From NCBI GenBank assembly GCA_016715865.1, contig JADJXM010000001.1:310001-374000 (forward strand): a stretch of 64,000 nucleotides of DNA, read 5' to 3'. This document shows positions 1 to 10,957 of the stretch, piece after piece (position 1 is the first letter of the stretch; each line of letters starts with the position of its first letter). Both the position numbers and the translations under genes were made by a program. The notes below the pieces were generated by a model. That model did not search any database. It was not told the origin of the DNA and saw only the letters and a list, made by a program, of their open reading frames with translations. The DNA comes from Acidobacteriota bacterium (GTDB lineage Bacteria; Acidobacteriota; Blastocatellia; RBC074).

Positions 1-854
<854 letters not shown>

Positions 855-905
855 CGTCTTGTGTTATCCGGAATTGCGGTGCCCACGCACCGCAGACTGA
901 TGTCC

Positions 906-932
906 TTTACTTTCTACTTTCTACTTTTTACT
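906..932. repeat. Heptamer array (ACTTTCT-type)
   Basis: Short tandem copies of a 7-base unit reading TTTCTAC on the plus strand, decaying to TTTTTAC. The array fills the gap between the ABC ATPase and the sugar-binding protein and overlaps the stop codon of the latter. Similar units recur at other gene borders in the window. Confidence 0.6.
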
Positions 933-1890
933 TAATTAGTTGCTTCATCTCGGGCGTGTTCATATTCTCTTTCGTCATGAGGCTGACGCCCGTATCGATG
1001 CGTTTGTCGGGCGTCTTGCCATTGAGCTTATCGACCACAGTCCTGACGCCCTCATAACCCATCTTAAAAGGGTTTTGAATGACCAGAGAATCGATCGCAC
1101 CATCTTTGATGTTGTTGACCAGATCAGGTGTCGCATCGAATCCGACCAGAGTAAGCTTGCCAGTCAGATTACCCTGACGGATTGCCGACACTGCGCCGAC
1201 AGTCGACGATTCGTTTGATGCGAAGAGACCGTTGAGATCCGGGTGCGATGTCAGTATGTCCTCGGCCGCCGAGAGAGATTTGGTCGCGCTGGCTTCGCCG
1301 TATAGCCACTGCACGATCTGAATGCCGGGGAATTCTTTTTTGATGGCTTGTTCGAAGCCCTGTTCGCGTTCGTCGGTAGATACCGAGCCTTTCTTGACTC
1401 CGAGAATAGCAACTTTACCCTTGCCGCCGAGCTTTTCACCCATGCGCCGGGCCGCCACAACGCCGCCCTGCCTGTTATCAGTCGAGACGTATGAAAGATA
1501 CTTGTCGGTCGAAATTCCCGAATCGAAGATCGTCACGGGAATGCCTTCACGCTGGGCCCGTTCGACCATCGGAACCAGAGAATCTCCGTGGGATGGCGCC
1601 AGGACGATCGCATCAACACGACGATTGATGGCATCTTCTACGATATTGATCTGGCCGGAAATGTCTGTCTCCTGAGCCGGACCTTTCCAGTCGATCTGGA
1701 CGCCCAGCTCGGCGCCGGCCGCATCGGCGCCTGCTTTTACCGTCTGCCAGAATGAATGCGAGACGCCTTTGGGAATGACCGCAATGACCTTTTGCGATTT
1801 TGTATTAGTCCCACGGTTGCAGGCCGTCAGACCGGCGGTTGCTGTGATCGAGAGGCAAAGTGAGATAACGAGGATAGTTCTTTTCATCAT
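928..1890 (-). CDS. Sugar ABC transporter substrate-binding lipoprotein (RbsB-like)
   Basis: Extracytoplasmic binding protein of the periplasmic-binding-protein type 1 fold (Peripla_BP_4), about 320 residues. I start it at the ATG pair 1885-1890 because the protein then opens with MMKRTILVI, a hydrophobic signal and the lipobox LTAC. A longer GTG start at 1944 would bury that signal. The body shows family features such as AVIPKGVSHSFWQTVKAGAD and the ligand-side VGFDATPDLV. It lies between the alcohol dehydrogenase and the importer ATPase on the same strand, so one sugar-use operon is likely. The ligand is unknown; ribose/xylose-type monosaccharides are typical for the family. Confidence 0.88.
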   Translation of the reverse strand: MMKRTILVISLCLSITATAGLTACNRGTNTKSQKVIAVIPKGVSHSFWQTVKAGADAAGAELGVQIDWKGPAQETDISGQINIVEDAINRRVDAIVLAPSHGDSLVPMVERAQREGIPVTIFDSGISTDKYLSYVSTDNRQGGVVAARRMGEKLGGKGKVAILGVKKGSVSTDEREQGFEQAIKKEFPGIQIVQWLYGEASATKSLSAAEDILTSHPDLNGLFASNESSTVGAVSAIRQGNLTGKLTLVGFDATPDLVNNIKDGAIDSLVIQNPFKMGYEGVRTVVDKLNGKTPDKRIDTGVSLMTKENMNTPEMKQLIK

Positions 1891-1940
1891 ATCTGTTCGG
1901 AAATGTTGATGGATAATGAGGCCAGGAGAGATTTCCGGCC

Positions 1941-3101
1941 TCACTGTTCAAGCACGAGAACTCCTTTGATGTAACCTTTTTCAAACCTGTCAGCCGAGAA
2001 CGCTCTGGGAACGTCCTCGAGCGATCGATAGCGGTGAGTGATCAATTTCGTGACGTCGATCTTTTTATTGCTGAGCATGGTCAGGGATTTCCGGTATGTC
2101 ATCGGACGTCTGTCCGAATCGAAACCACCCGACGCGCCGGCAGGCGCAATGAGTGTCGGCTCCAGAAACTGAATTCGGTTGATCACCCCGAGGTCGACGC
2201 CGTGATGCCCATGTCCATAAAGCAGAATTGTGCCCTGTTTTCTGAGCAGTCCGGGAATCTGTTCAAAGAGTTGCGCCACTCCGGCGGCTTCAATCAGGTA
2301 ATGAATCTTTTCGCCGTGAGTCAGGTCATTGACCGCTTCGACGAGGTCGGCCGAGCAAGGATCAACTACGGTCGCACCATATGCCGCTGCCAGATTCCGA
2401 CGCCCTTCATTCGGTTCGGTGATAATGATGAGGCCATCGAAGCCGATCAGATTTCGTAGATACTGGGTAAAGAGCAGACCAGCCGGGCCGGCGCCGCAGA
2501 TCAAAATATTATTGATTGGACGCTCACTCTTGAACTGATAACGCGCAGGCGTCCGTAATGCCATCTCGCTGGCGTGAGTGACGCATCCCAGAGGCTCGGT
2601 CAAAGCAGCCTCTTCGACGGGCAGGTCGCCTTCGATCCTGACGGCATTGAGCGCCGGGACGGCAATGTATTCAGCCAGCGCTCCCTGCAGGCCGGTCAGT
2701 CCCTGCTCCTGATAGTCGGCGCATTGGTGCGAGTCACCGGTTATGCAATATTCGCAATGAATGGGTTCAGATCGACTGTTGCAATTCAATCCCTGATCGA
2801 CCGCCACCCGATCGCCTACCTGAAGATCGGTCACATCATCCGCCTTATCGACTACAGTCCCGCAGAACTCATGACCCAGAATCTGCGGGCACTCCTCCAA
2901 TGGTATGACGCGCCCGGAAGAATCGGAATTATAGTTGGCGTATCCCTCGTAAATATGAAAATCGGTGCCGCAAAGTCCGACACCGTCGACCTTGAGGAGC
3001 ACCTCGCTGTTTCGCAGCGCAGGCACTGGAATCTCGCTCAGCTCCATTTTTTCCGGGGCCAGTAGTGATAATGCTTTCATGCGGTTACTCATCGAGGTCA
3101 C
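1941..3101 (-). CDS. Zinc-dependent medium-chain alcohol dehydrogenase
   Basis: NAD(P)-dependent sugar or polyol dehydrogenase, 386 residues, of the sorbitol/threonine dehydrogenase group. Catalytic zinc residues are suggested by GLCGTDFH and GHEFCG. The structural zinc loop is recognisable but irregular (CEYCITGDSHQC). The Rossmann motif GAGPAGLL lies in the second half. Its start overlaps the end of the epimerase gene by 17 bases and its stop abuts the binding-protein gene, so the three are probably co-transcribed. Next to a sugar importer and an epimerase it most likely oxidises the imported sugar or a derived polyol. The exact substrate is not readable. Confidence 0.85.
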   Translation of the reverse strand: MTSMSNRMKALSLLAPEKMELSEIPVPALRNSEVLLKVDGVGLCGTDFHIYEGYANYNSDSSGRVIPLEECPQILGHEFCGTVVDKADDVTDLQVGDRVAVDQGLNCNSRSEPIHCEYCITGDSHQCADYQEQGLTGLQGALAEYIAVPALNAVRIEGDLPVEEAALTEPLGCVTHASEMALRTPARYQFKSERPINNILICGAGPAGLLFTQYLRNLIGFDGLIIITEPNEGRRNLAAAYGATVVDPCSADLVEAVNDLTHGEKIHYLIEAAGVAQLFEQIPGLLRKQGTILLYGHGHHGVDLGVINRIQFLEPTLIAPAGASGGFDSDRRPMTYRKSLTMLSNKKIDVTKLITHRYRSLEDVPRAFSADRFEKGYIKGVLVLEQ

Positions 3102-4065
3102 TGGTATCCAGGCGACCCTCGGCCTGCAGGATTCGAAATCGATCGATCGTCTCTTTCACGCCCTGAGCAAGCGAAGTATGCGGAATCTCGCCGATTGCGG
3201 CAATGATCGCGGCATCGTCCAGCTCCGACGGCATGGCGATGCCTGTTTCAGCCACGGTGATCGTATTTCCTGCTTCAGGAATCGACCGTTCGATTTCAGT
3301 CACAACTTCCGTGACGGCTACCGTCTCGCCATGCAGATTGAAGACATGCGCACCTGAAACATCAGCAGCAGCTGCGCGGATGAATGCGTCGGCGCAATCG
3401 GCGACATAAAGGAAGTCGGTGCTGCCGCCGAAGCGGATATGAAACGGCCTGCCGACAACAGCGGCCTTCATAGCCTTGGTCGGGTCCGAAGTCATACCTG
3501 TATCTCTCCCGACACCATACACCGTCAGCGGGCGCAGGCCGGCACTGCTGATTCCGTGATCCAGGAAATAGACGCGAGCGTTGTTTTCATTACATTGCTT
3601 GAATGCGCCGTAATGCGTGTTCATTCCTCCGGCATCGCCCTCGGTCACGGCCTGGTCGCCTTCAGGCGCGCCGAAGACAGCGGCCGAGCTGGCATAGGCA
3701 ACCCTTTTCACGCGACCGGCGGAGTTCCTCGCAGCTTCAAAAACATTGATCGTACCGATCACGTTGACCATTGCTCCGAGCCGCGGATTGGCGCGACATG
3801 TCGGCACCTGAAGCCCCGCCAGGTGAATGATGTGTGTGATACCATTATCTTCCAGGATCCGGCCGACCTGTTCGCCGTCGGTGATGTCACATTCGCGAAA
3901 AAATATTCTCCCGATTTCATCATCGTTCATGATCAGACGCAGCCGGCGAGGGTCTGCGCTCTTGTCGATTGCCACGACCTTGATTCCGGCATCGAGAAGC
4001 CGCTTGACGATCCACGAGCCGATAAATCCATGTGCTCCGGTTACCAGATAGACAGCCTGATCCAT
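3085..4065 (-). CDS. NAD-dependent epimerase/dehydratase (extended SDR)
   Basis: Cytoplasmic nucleotide-sugar or free-sugar epimerase/dehydrogenase, 326 residues. The N-terminus VTGAHGFIGSWIV is the GxxGxxG cofactor loop, an acidic residue follows in VVAIDKS, and the catalytic Tyr-Lys pair is in HYGAFK (YxxxK). The preceding YASSAAVFG is the usual Ser strand. It is the first gene of the minus-strand sugar group and overlaps the dehydrogenase gene downstream. Substrate is unassigned; sugar-acid or pentose epimerisation or dehydrogenation fits the context. Confidence 0.85.
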   Translation of the reverse strand: MDQAVYLVTGAHGFIGSWIVKRLLDAGIKVVAIDKSADPRRLRLIMNDDEIGRIFFRECDITDGEQVGRILEDNGITHIIHLAGLQVPTCRANPRLGAMVNVIGTINVFEAARNSAGRVKRVAYASSAAVFGAPEGDQAVTEGDAGGMNTHYGAFKQCNENNARVYFLDHGISSAGLRPLTVYGVGRDTGMTSDPTKAMKAAVVGRPFHIRFGGSTDFLYVADCADAFIRAAAADVSGAHVFNLHGETVAVTEVVTEIERSIPEAGNTITVAETGIAMPSELDDAAIIAAIGEIPHTSLAQGVKETIDRFRILQAEGRLDTSDLDE

Positions 4066-5258
<1,193 letters not shown>

Positions 5259-5269
5259 CAGGCAGCTCA

Positions 5270-7531
5270 ATGATCAATTTCATCGTTACCCGGCCAAGGA
5301 TCGTGATCGTCCTGGTCATCCTCATCTCTTTGATCTTCGCCTTTGGCCTGCGCAATGGGCTTGAACTCGATGCTTCCGCACTGGGATACATAGAACGAAA
5401 CAGTCGGGAGAAGACCGTTTACGAGGCGGCAAGAAAAAATTTCGGTCCGGACGACTATCTGGCGATCGCCGTCGTCTGCGATGATGTTTTTGCGTCCGGG
5501 AATATCGCGCGACTGCAAAAACTGCACAATCAGATCAGCCGGATAAAGGAGATGGAAGAGGTTACGAGCCTGATCAATGTTCCTTATGCGCGGAGTTTCG
5601 ACGGTGGAGCTTCACTCGAGCGATTGATACCAGAAAAACTGACCGGGAAAGAAGACTTAAGCGATATCCGCGCTCTGGCCACTCGTGACCGCCTCTACGC
5701 CGGAAATCTGGTCTCTCCCGATGGTCGAACCGCAGCCTTCAACATCCTCCTGCAAAACGACCTTCCGACCGAAGATCGCCATCGAATAGTCAGCCAGGTT
5801 TATGAGTTGACCAGACAGGCCGGGTTCGAGAAATTCTACCTGGCCGGCGATCCATTCTCGCAGTGGAGGGGCACCGAGTCGATCAAGCGGGACCTGAAGC
5901 TGTTTCTGCCTCTGACACTGATCCTGATCGGGTTTCTGTTGTGGCTCAGTTTTCGTTCCGTCATTGCGGTGGTCCTGCCTCTCTTGTCGATCGCGATCGG
6001 CCTCTTGTGGCTCATGGGGCTGATGGGCTATCTGCACGCGCGCTTCACGATTATTGCGCTTATGCTCCCCACGCTCATGCTGGCGATCGGTTGCTCTTAC
6101 CTGATACACGTCGTCAATCAGGTCGGAATTGTGAGTGAGCTGATGCCGAAAGAGGAGGATAACAAGAAGGTTCTGGCTGCGGCCCTGAAGTTTATCAGCG
6201 TTCCGGTCATTGTCTCGGCGCTGACCATTATTGCAGGCTTTCTCTCACTGGCCTTCACACGAATCCCCGCCGTGCGTGAAACAGCTGTGTATGCAGCCTT
6301 TGGAGCCGCATTTACGATGCTGCTGTCACTCACTTTCGTACCCGCTGTGCTGGTCATATTGCCGAGGCGGGCAATGGCATTTCGCGTTGGATTGGGCGGC
6401 GCCATGGTGCGCATGCTCGAACGCACCGGACGCTGGGCAACTTCGAACCAGATGATTCTGTATGCTCTGACAGGCATCATCGTGTTGATCAGCGTCGTCG
6501 GCATGTGGCGCATCGTCATCGACATCGATTACTTTCACTTTTTCAAGCCTGATTCCGAAACCAGTATCGGCTTCGCCGAATTCAATCGGCGACTTTCAGG
6601 AGCGATCACATTCGATATCATCATCGACGGCAAGCGGGCTGGAGCGATTGAGCGGGCTGAAATACTCGGACGCATCGAACAGCTGCAGCGATTCGCCGAG
6701 GGCCAGAAAGATGCGTCCGGGCTCGGGGTCGACCGAACGCTCTCGGTGGTCGATTTCCTGAAACATCTCAACCAGGCGTTTCATGAGAATGATCCAGCCT
6801 GGTATCGAATTCCCGAAGATGAACGGATCGTCGGCGAACTGCTCTCGGATCGCGATCAATTACGGTCGTTTCTCTCGTCCGATGCCCGGATCGCCCGCAT
6901 TCTGGTCCGCTCGAATCTCTCCTCGTCACAGGCCATGGGTGGCGCAATTGACGCCATCGAGCGGCGCGCCCAGGAACTATTCCCGGATTGCGATGTAGCT
7001 GCCACAGGGACACTGGTCCTGCTCAACAGGACATCAGACAAGATTGCGCGCGACCAGGTTCTGAGCATTTCGATCGCGCTCATCACCATCTATCTTATGC
7101 TTTCGATTCTTTTCCGATCGTTTCGTGTGGGGTTGACCGCTCTCGTGCCGAACCTGGTGCCGGTCCTCTTCTTTTTCGGCTACATGGGCTGGCAGGGAAT
7201 CGAACTCAATCTGACCACCAGTCTGGTGGCCAGCGTCGTACTCGGACTGGCGGTCGACAACTCGGTCCAGTTCATAGTCCGTTTCAGAAGAATGCAACGA
7301 GAGCATGATGGCTTGAGCGATGCCATCATTCAAAGCATGCGACTATCAGGGCGACCAATCATTTATGCCAATATTGCGCTCGCTGTTGCTTTTGCCGTCT
7401 TCGCCTTTTCGGATTTCAAACCAGTCGCCTCGTTCGGATTGCTTTCGGCTGTGACCATCATCGGGTGTCTGGTGGAAGACCTGGTTCTGCTGCCGGCGAG
7501 GCTGACTTCGCCTGTCTTTCGAGCCCATTGA
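5270..7531 (+). CDS. RND family transporter, HAE3/MMPL type
   Basis: Inner-membrane RND exporter of 753 residues (COG1033). The N-terminal helix (FIVTRPRIVIVLVILISLI) is followed by a periplasmic domain, then a helix block around residues 205-370. A second periplasmic domain and a second block (about 600-745) show the internal duplication of the MMPL family. LGLAVDNSVQFIVRF is the typical TM4-like motif with an Asp for proton coupling. Family members move hydrophobic molecules such as lipids or hopanoids. The length is normal for a protomer that works without a separate TolC partner. Co-transcription with the upstream lipoprotein gene is likely. Confidence 0.88.
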   Translation: MINFIVTRPRIVIVLVILISLIFAFGLRNGLELDASALGYIERNSREKTVYEAARKNFGPDDYLAIAVVCDDVFASGNIARLQKLHNQISRIKEMEEVTSLINVPYARSFDGGASLERLIPEKLTGKEDLSDIRALATRDRLYAGNLVSPDGRTAAFNILLQNDLPTEDRHRIVSQVYELTRQAGFEKFYLAGDPFSQWRGTESIKRDLKLFLPLTLILIGFLLWLSFRSVIAVVLPLLSIAIGLLWLMGLMGYLHARFTIIALMLPTLMLAIGCSYLIHVVNQVGIVSELMPKEEDNKKVLAAALKFISVPVIVSALTIIAGFLSLAFTRIPAVRETAVYAAFGAAFTMLLSLTFVPAVLVILPRRAMAFRVGLGGAMVRMLERTGRWATSNQMILYALTGIIVLISVVGMWRIVIDIDYFHFFKPDSETSIGFAEFNRRLSGAITFDIIIDGKRAGAIERAEILGRIEQLQRFAEGQKDASGLGVDRTLSVVDFLKHLNQAFHENDPAWYRIPEDERIVGELLSDRDQLRSFLSSDARIARILVRSNLSSSQAMGGAIDAIERRAQELFPDCDVAATGTLVLLNRTSDKIARDQVLSISIALITIYLMLSILFRSFRVGLTALVPNLVPVLFFFGYMGWQGIELNLTTSLVASVVLGLAVDNSVQFIVRFRRMQREHDGLSDAIIQSMRLSGRPIIYANIALAVAFAVFAFSDFKPVASFGLLSAVTIIGCLVEDLVLLPARLTSPVFRAH

Positions 7532-7536
7532 ATAGT

Positions 7537-7778
7537 CTGTAAACTAAATTTTCTGGCATTTAAGTCTGGAAGAAATTAATCGCAAAGGCCGCAAAGGAGC
7601 AAAGAATTTGAATCGCAGAGGCCGCAAAGTGGGCAAAGACATACAGGGAAGATCAGAGTTCGAATTATATCCAGTGGGCGATAATCCGGATATTCATATC
7701 CCCAAAAAATCTTTGCCCCTTTGCGGCCTTTGCGATTAATTTCTTCCAGACTTAAATGCCAGAAAATTTAGTTTACAG
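7537..7778. repeat. Long inverted repeat with 68-bp arms
   Basis: The arms 7537-7604 and 7711-7778 are complementary over 68 bases with one mismatch. Units reading GCAAAGGCCGCAAAG occur in the arms and again inside the loop (7611-7640). It fills the gap between the convergent RND exporter and lpxC genes, so a transcript from either side would fold into a very long hairpin. It may act as a bidirectional terminator or be a non-autonomous mobile palindrome. Confidence 0.85.
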
Positions 7779-7800
7779 GGTATTGAATTTTATCTGGAGT

Positions 7801-8673
7801 TCAATTCTTGCTGGAATTCTGGATGGAGTTAATGACTTCCCAGGCCGATCGGTCTCGCAGCAGGTTCGAGAGCAGCATGGTGTGCAGTCCGTGTCCTGAT
7901 CTCGTGGCTCTGATATGGCCAAGAATGGGCTGACCGCATAGGGCCAGATCACCGATGATGTCCAGAATCTTGTGGCGAACGAATTCATCGCTGAATCTGA
8001 GCGGTTCCGAATTGAGAATGCCATCCGGGGTCAGCGCGATCGCGTTGTCCAGCGAGCCTCCGCGCGCAAGCCCGTTTTTGCGAAGCATCTCCAGCTCTTC
8101 GATGAAGCCGAAGGTTCGTGCCGGAGCGATCTCGGCTGCATAATCGTCTTTTGGAAAACTGATCTCGCGGCGCTGAACTCCGATCATCGGATGGTTGAAG
8201 TCGATCTCACACGAGATCTGAAATGAATCGGCCGGCTCGATCGACATGAACCGGTTCTTATCGCTCACTTCGATCCGCTTGAGCACACGCAGATAGGCCC
8301 TCGGAGCCTCGAGCTGCACGACTCCTGCCTCTTCGATCAACTCGACCCACCGCCTGCTGCTGCCGTCAAGTATCGGCACCTCAAGTGAATCGAGCTCGAT
8401 AATCGCATTGTCCACTCCGCTTCCGAGCAGCGCCGACAGGAGATGCTCGACCGTCGAAATCATTACCCCCGATTTCATAAGCGTCGTAGCGTAGCTGACA
8501 TGCGTTACATATTGGGGGGCCGCCTGGATTTCAAAATCATTCAGGTCAGTTCGCCGGAAGAGATAGCCGGTATACGCAGGCGCCGGCCTGAGAGTCACCA
8601 TGACAGGGGAATTGGAATGCAAACCGACCCCATCCGCTTTGACAGCCTTTCCAATCGTCGTCTGATTGCTCAA
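7801..8673 (-). CDS. lpxC: UDP-3-O-acyl-N-acetylglucosamine deacetylase
   Basis: Zinc deacetylase for the committed step of lipid A synthesis, 290 residues, near the family norm. The zinc-binding histidine of TVEHLLSALLG (about residue 76) and the HKILDIIGDLALCG block with its His and Asp are present. The C-terminal SGHGLHTMLL holds the late catalytic histidine region. The best start is a TTG at 8673 with AGGGGA upstream. The gene stands alone between two palindromic elements. Its presence supports a lipopolysaccharide-bearing outer membrane. Confidence 0.96.
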   Translation of the reverse strand: MSNQTTIGKAVKADGVGLHSNSPVMVTLRPAPAYTGYLFRRTDLNDFEIQAAPQYVTHVSYATTLMKSGVMISTVEHLLSALLGSGVDNAIIELDSLEVPILDGSSRRWVELIEEAGVVQLEAPRAYLRVLKRIEVSDKNRFMSIEPADSFQISCEIDFNHPMIGVQRREISFPKDDYAAEIAPARTFGFIEELEMLRKNGLARGGSLDNAIALTPDGILNSEPLRFSDEFVRHKILDIIGDLALCGQPILGHIRATRSGHGLHTMLLSNLLRDRSAWEVINSIQNSSKN

Positions 8674-8708
8674 TTATTTCGTCCCCTGTTATGTGTTCTC
8701 TTGTATTC

Positions 8709-8775
8709 AGGGCTTACGCAGAATCCTGTGAGCGCAGGCTGGAAGCCTGCGCTCCCAGGATTCTGCGTAAGCCCT
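8709..8775. repeat. Nested palindrome upstream of lpxC
   Basis: Perfect 20-base outer arms (8709-8728 and 8756-8775) enclose a second 10-bp stem (8730-8739 with 8745-8754, GAGCGCAGGC). The result is an almost uninterrupted hairpin. It lies between the lpxC start and a partial heptamer element. It has no open frame and looks like a REP-type dispersed palindrome. Confidence 0.75.
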
Positions 8776-8810
8776 AGTATTAAATGAAACTGCTCAGCGC
8801 CACGAGGGTT

Positions 8811-8910
8811 TCCAGTGGGAAGAAGTTTCCAGTTGTCCGGCCAGCAGCAGGATCCGAGTCGCCGTACTCCAAACGCTTCGAAATTCTGATATCTATTTGC
8901 AAGTCATGAT
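8811..8910. repeat. Degenerate GTTTCCAG element, one-sided copy
   Basis: Begins with GTTTCCAGT units, then a core starting TGTCCGGCCAGCAGCAGG and ending near CTATTTGCAAG. The same core layout is seen at 25011-25168 (TTCCGGTCAGGAGCAGG ... CTATTTGC) and more distantly at 16884-17070. The matching inverted array on the right is missing here. Confidence 0.5.
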
Positions 8911-9079
8911 CCCTTTGCAAATCTTGATCCATGATCAGATACGGGTGTGAATATTCCGTTTGCTTTTGCAAATGCTGGGGTTATGAGGATGGGAAGGATG
9001 CGAGTCAGGATGCAATGTGGTCTTATTGCTACAGCCCTGCCTTCGAACTGTTGTGACGGGGCGAGGACGGTAATTTTGT

Positions 9080-9126
9080 ATTGAATAAAGAACAGGCTGG
9101 GAAAGGCATGCTCTCCCAGCCTGTTC
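9080..9126 (-). terminator. Rho-independent terminator of rpsU
   Basis: On the minus strand a perfect 13-bp stem (GAACAGGCTGGGA, 9090-9102, with 9114-9126) is followed by the U-rich stretch TTTATTC. It sits 35 bases after the rpsU stop and is well placed to end that transcript. Confidence 0.8.
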
Positions 9127-9160
9127 TGAATAACCTGATTAGCAGGTATTGCGGTGAAGT

Positions 9161-9358
<198 letters not shown>

Positions 9359-9545
9359 TTGTCTTCACCTGCCTTTCGTGCGAACGAGGATCTTTCGCTT
9401 TCCTGCGTCTTGAGCTTTCGACCACAAGCCATGAAGGCTCAGCCGCATTTCAAGCGAACTTCAAGGATACGCTTTAACCCCCCGGGTATGTCAAGCGACT
9501 GGCGTCAGCTTTTAACTTCGCAGATTGAGAGGTAAAGTAGCCCGC

Positions 9546-10814
9546 ATGAAAATACTTGTCATAGGTTCAGGTGGGCGTGAGCACGCACTGGTATGGGCAA
9601 TCAGTCGAGGATCGTCAGACAGGCAGATCTATGCTCATCCCGGCAATGCCGGAATTCTGGATATCGCGCGGCAAGCTGAGATGGGCGGCGGATCGGTCAG
9701 CGAGATCGCCGATTTCGCGGTTCGTTCAAAGATTGACCTGGTCGTCATCGGTCCCGAGCAGCCGCTGGTCGATGGACTGACGGATGTGCTGCAATCTCGC
9801 GGGATCGCGGTTTTCGGACCGTCAGCCGCTGCCGCAAGGCTTGAAGGAAGCAAGGTATTCGCCAAGGAGTTCATGCTGCGCCATGGGATTCCAACCGCAT
9901 ATTCAGTGACCGTCGATGATGCTGAAACGGCATTTTCCGCCATCGCAAAAGGAGAGTTTGGATATCCGATTGTCGTCAAGGCCGAGGGGCTGGCTGCAGG
10001 CAAGGGCGTGATCATCGCCGGGGACGCCACTGAGGCGCGTCAGGCTGTCACTGACCTGATGGTTGACCGCAAACTCGGGACAGCCGGTGCGCGTCTGATG
10101 ATCGAGGAATGTCTGGTTGGACGCGAACTATCGTACCTTGTCTTCAGTGACGGTCGCGATTATTCACCGATGCCCGTGGCCCAGGACCACAAGCGAGCCT
10201 TCGATGGAGACAAAGGGCCGAATACCGGGGGCATGGGAGCATTTTCGACGCCCGGATTACTGGATGAGACTCTGGAAAGGGAGATTCAGCGGCGGATCGT
10301 CGAGCCGTCACTGGCCGGAGCTGTCGCGGACGGCTTTCCTTTTCGTGGAGTACTTTATTGCGGTCTCATGTTGACGGCTGGTGGCCCGATGGTTCTCGAA
10401 TACAACGTCCGATTCGGCGACCCCGAAACGCAGGCGATTTTACGACGGATGGAGAGCGATTTCGGCGAACTGGCATTTTCAGTCGCCCGCGGAGAGCTGG
10501 GAAAGACACGACCTGTCTGGAGCAGCCAAACCAGTACTTGCGTCGTTCTTGCTTCGTCAGGTTATCCGGGAACTTATCAGACGGGAAAGGTCATAACAGG
10601 TTTGCCGGAGGCCGGGCATTTACCGCAGATTGTGGTTTTTCATGCCGGTACAAAACGGTCGGTCGAGGGACAGGTCATGACATCGGGTGGCCGTGTGCTC
10701 GGCGTGACGGCCCTGGCGGATGATCTTGAAGTCGCTTCCCGACAGGCTTATCAGGCTGTCAACCTGATCGACTTCGATGGAAAGCAGTACCGCAACGATA
10801 TCGGTCATTCATAA
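9546..10814 (+). CDS. purD: Phosphoribosylamine-glycine ligase (GAR synthetase)
   Basis: ATP-grasp enzyme of purine synthesis that joins glycine to 5-phosphoribosylamine; 422 residues, normal length. I use the ATG at 9546 because MKILVIGSGGREHAL is the conserved N-terminus and GAGAGG precedes it. Further family blocks are VVIGPEQPLVDGL, the ATP-binding VVKAEGLAAGKGV, and PNTGGMGAFS. Its end is followed directly by two palindromes that probably separate it from the convergent secreted-protein gene. Confidence 0.97.
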   Translation: MKILVIGSGGREHALVWAISRGSSDRQIYAHPGNAGILDIARQAEMGGGSVSEIADFAVRSKIDLVVIGPEQPLVDGLTDVLQSRGIAVFGPSAAAARLEGSKVFAKEFMLRHGIPTAYSVTVDDAETAFSAIAKGEFGYPIVVKAEGLAAGKGVIIAGDATEARQAVTDLMVDRKLGTAGARLMIEECLVGRELSYLVFSDGRDYSPMPVAQDHKRAFDGDKGPNTGGMGAFSTPGLLDETLEREIQRRIVEPSLAGAVADGFPFRGVLYCGLMLTAGGPMVLEYNVRFGDPETQAILRRMESDFGELAFSVARGELGKTRPVWSSQTSTCVVLASSGYPGTYQTGKVITGLPEAGHLPQIVVFHAGTKRSVEGQVMTSGGRVLGVTALADDLEVASRQAYQAVNLIDFDGKQYRNDIGHS

Positions 10815-10817
10815 AAA

Positions 10818-10884
10818 AATGGAGTACTCCTTGAGCCGGTCCTCGATCATTCGTCGAAAAAACCGGTTCAAGGCGGTACTCCAT
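10818..10884. repeat. GGAGTACCGC palindrome, diverged copy
   Basis: Begins only 3 bases after the purD stop. The outer arms ATGGAGTACTCCTTGA (left) and TCAAGGCGGTACTCCAT (right) match the family at 37639, 39391, 40663 and 63051. The inner stems have decayed. Confidence 0.7.
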
Positions 10885-10897
10885 CTCTCTAGAAGTT

Positions 10898-10952
10898 ATC
10901 CCAAAACCCCGATAAGTCCAATGAATAGGGCATTAAAAAGGGGTTTTGGGAT
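10898..10952. terminator. Bidirectional hairpin between convergent genes
   Basis: Perfect 13-base arms ATCCCAAAACCCC (10898-10910) and its complement (10940-10952) enclose 29 bases. It lies between purD and the convergent secreted-protein gene, so it may serve both transcripts. There is no long T tract on either side, so terminator function is only probable. Confidence 0.5.
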
Positions 10953-10957
10953 GAGCT

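Noticed and set aside
8780..8971. Minus-strand frame of 63 codons near lpxC
   Set aside because: Its sequence is largely the translation of the GTTTCCAG repeat and its core.
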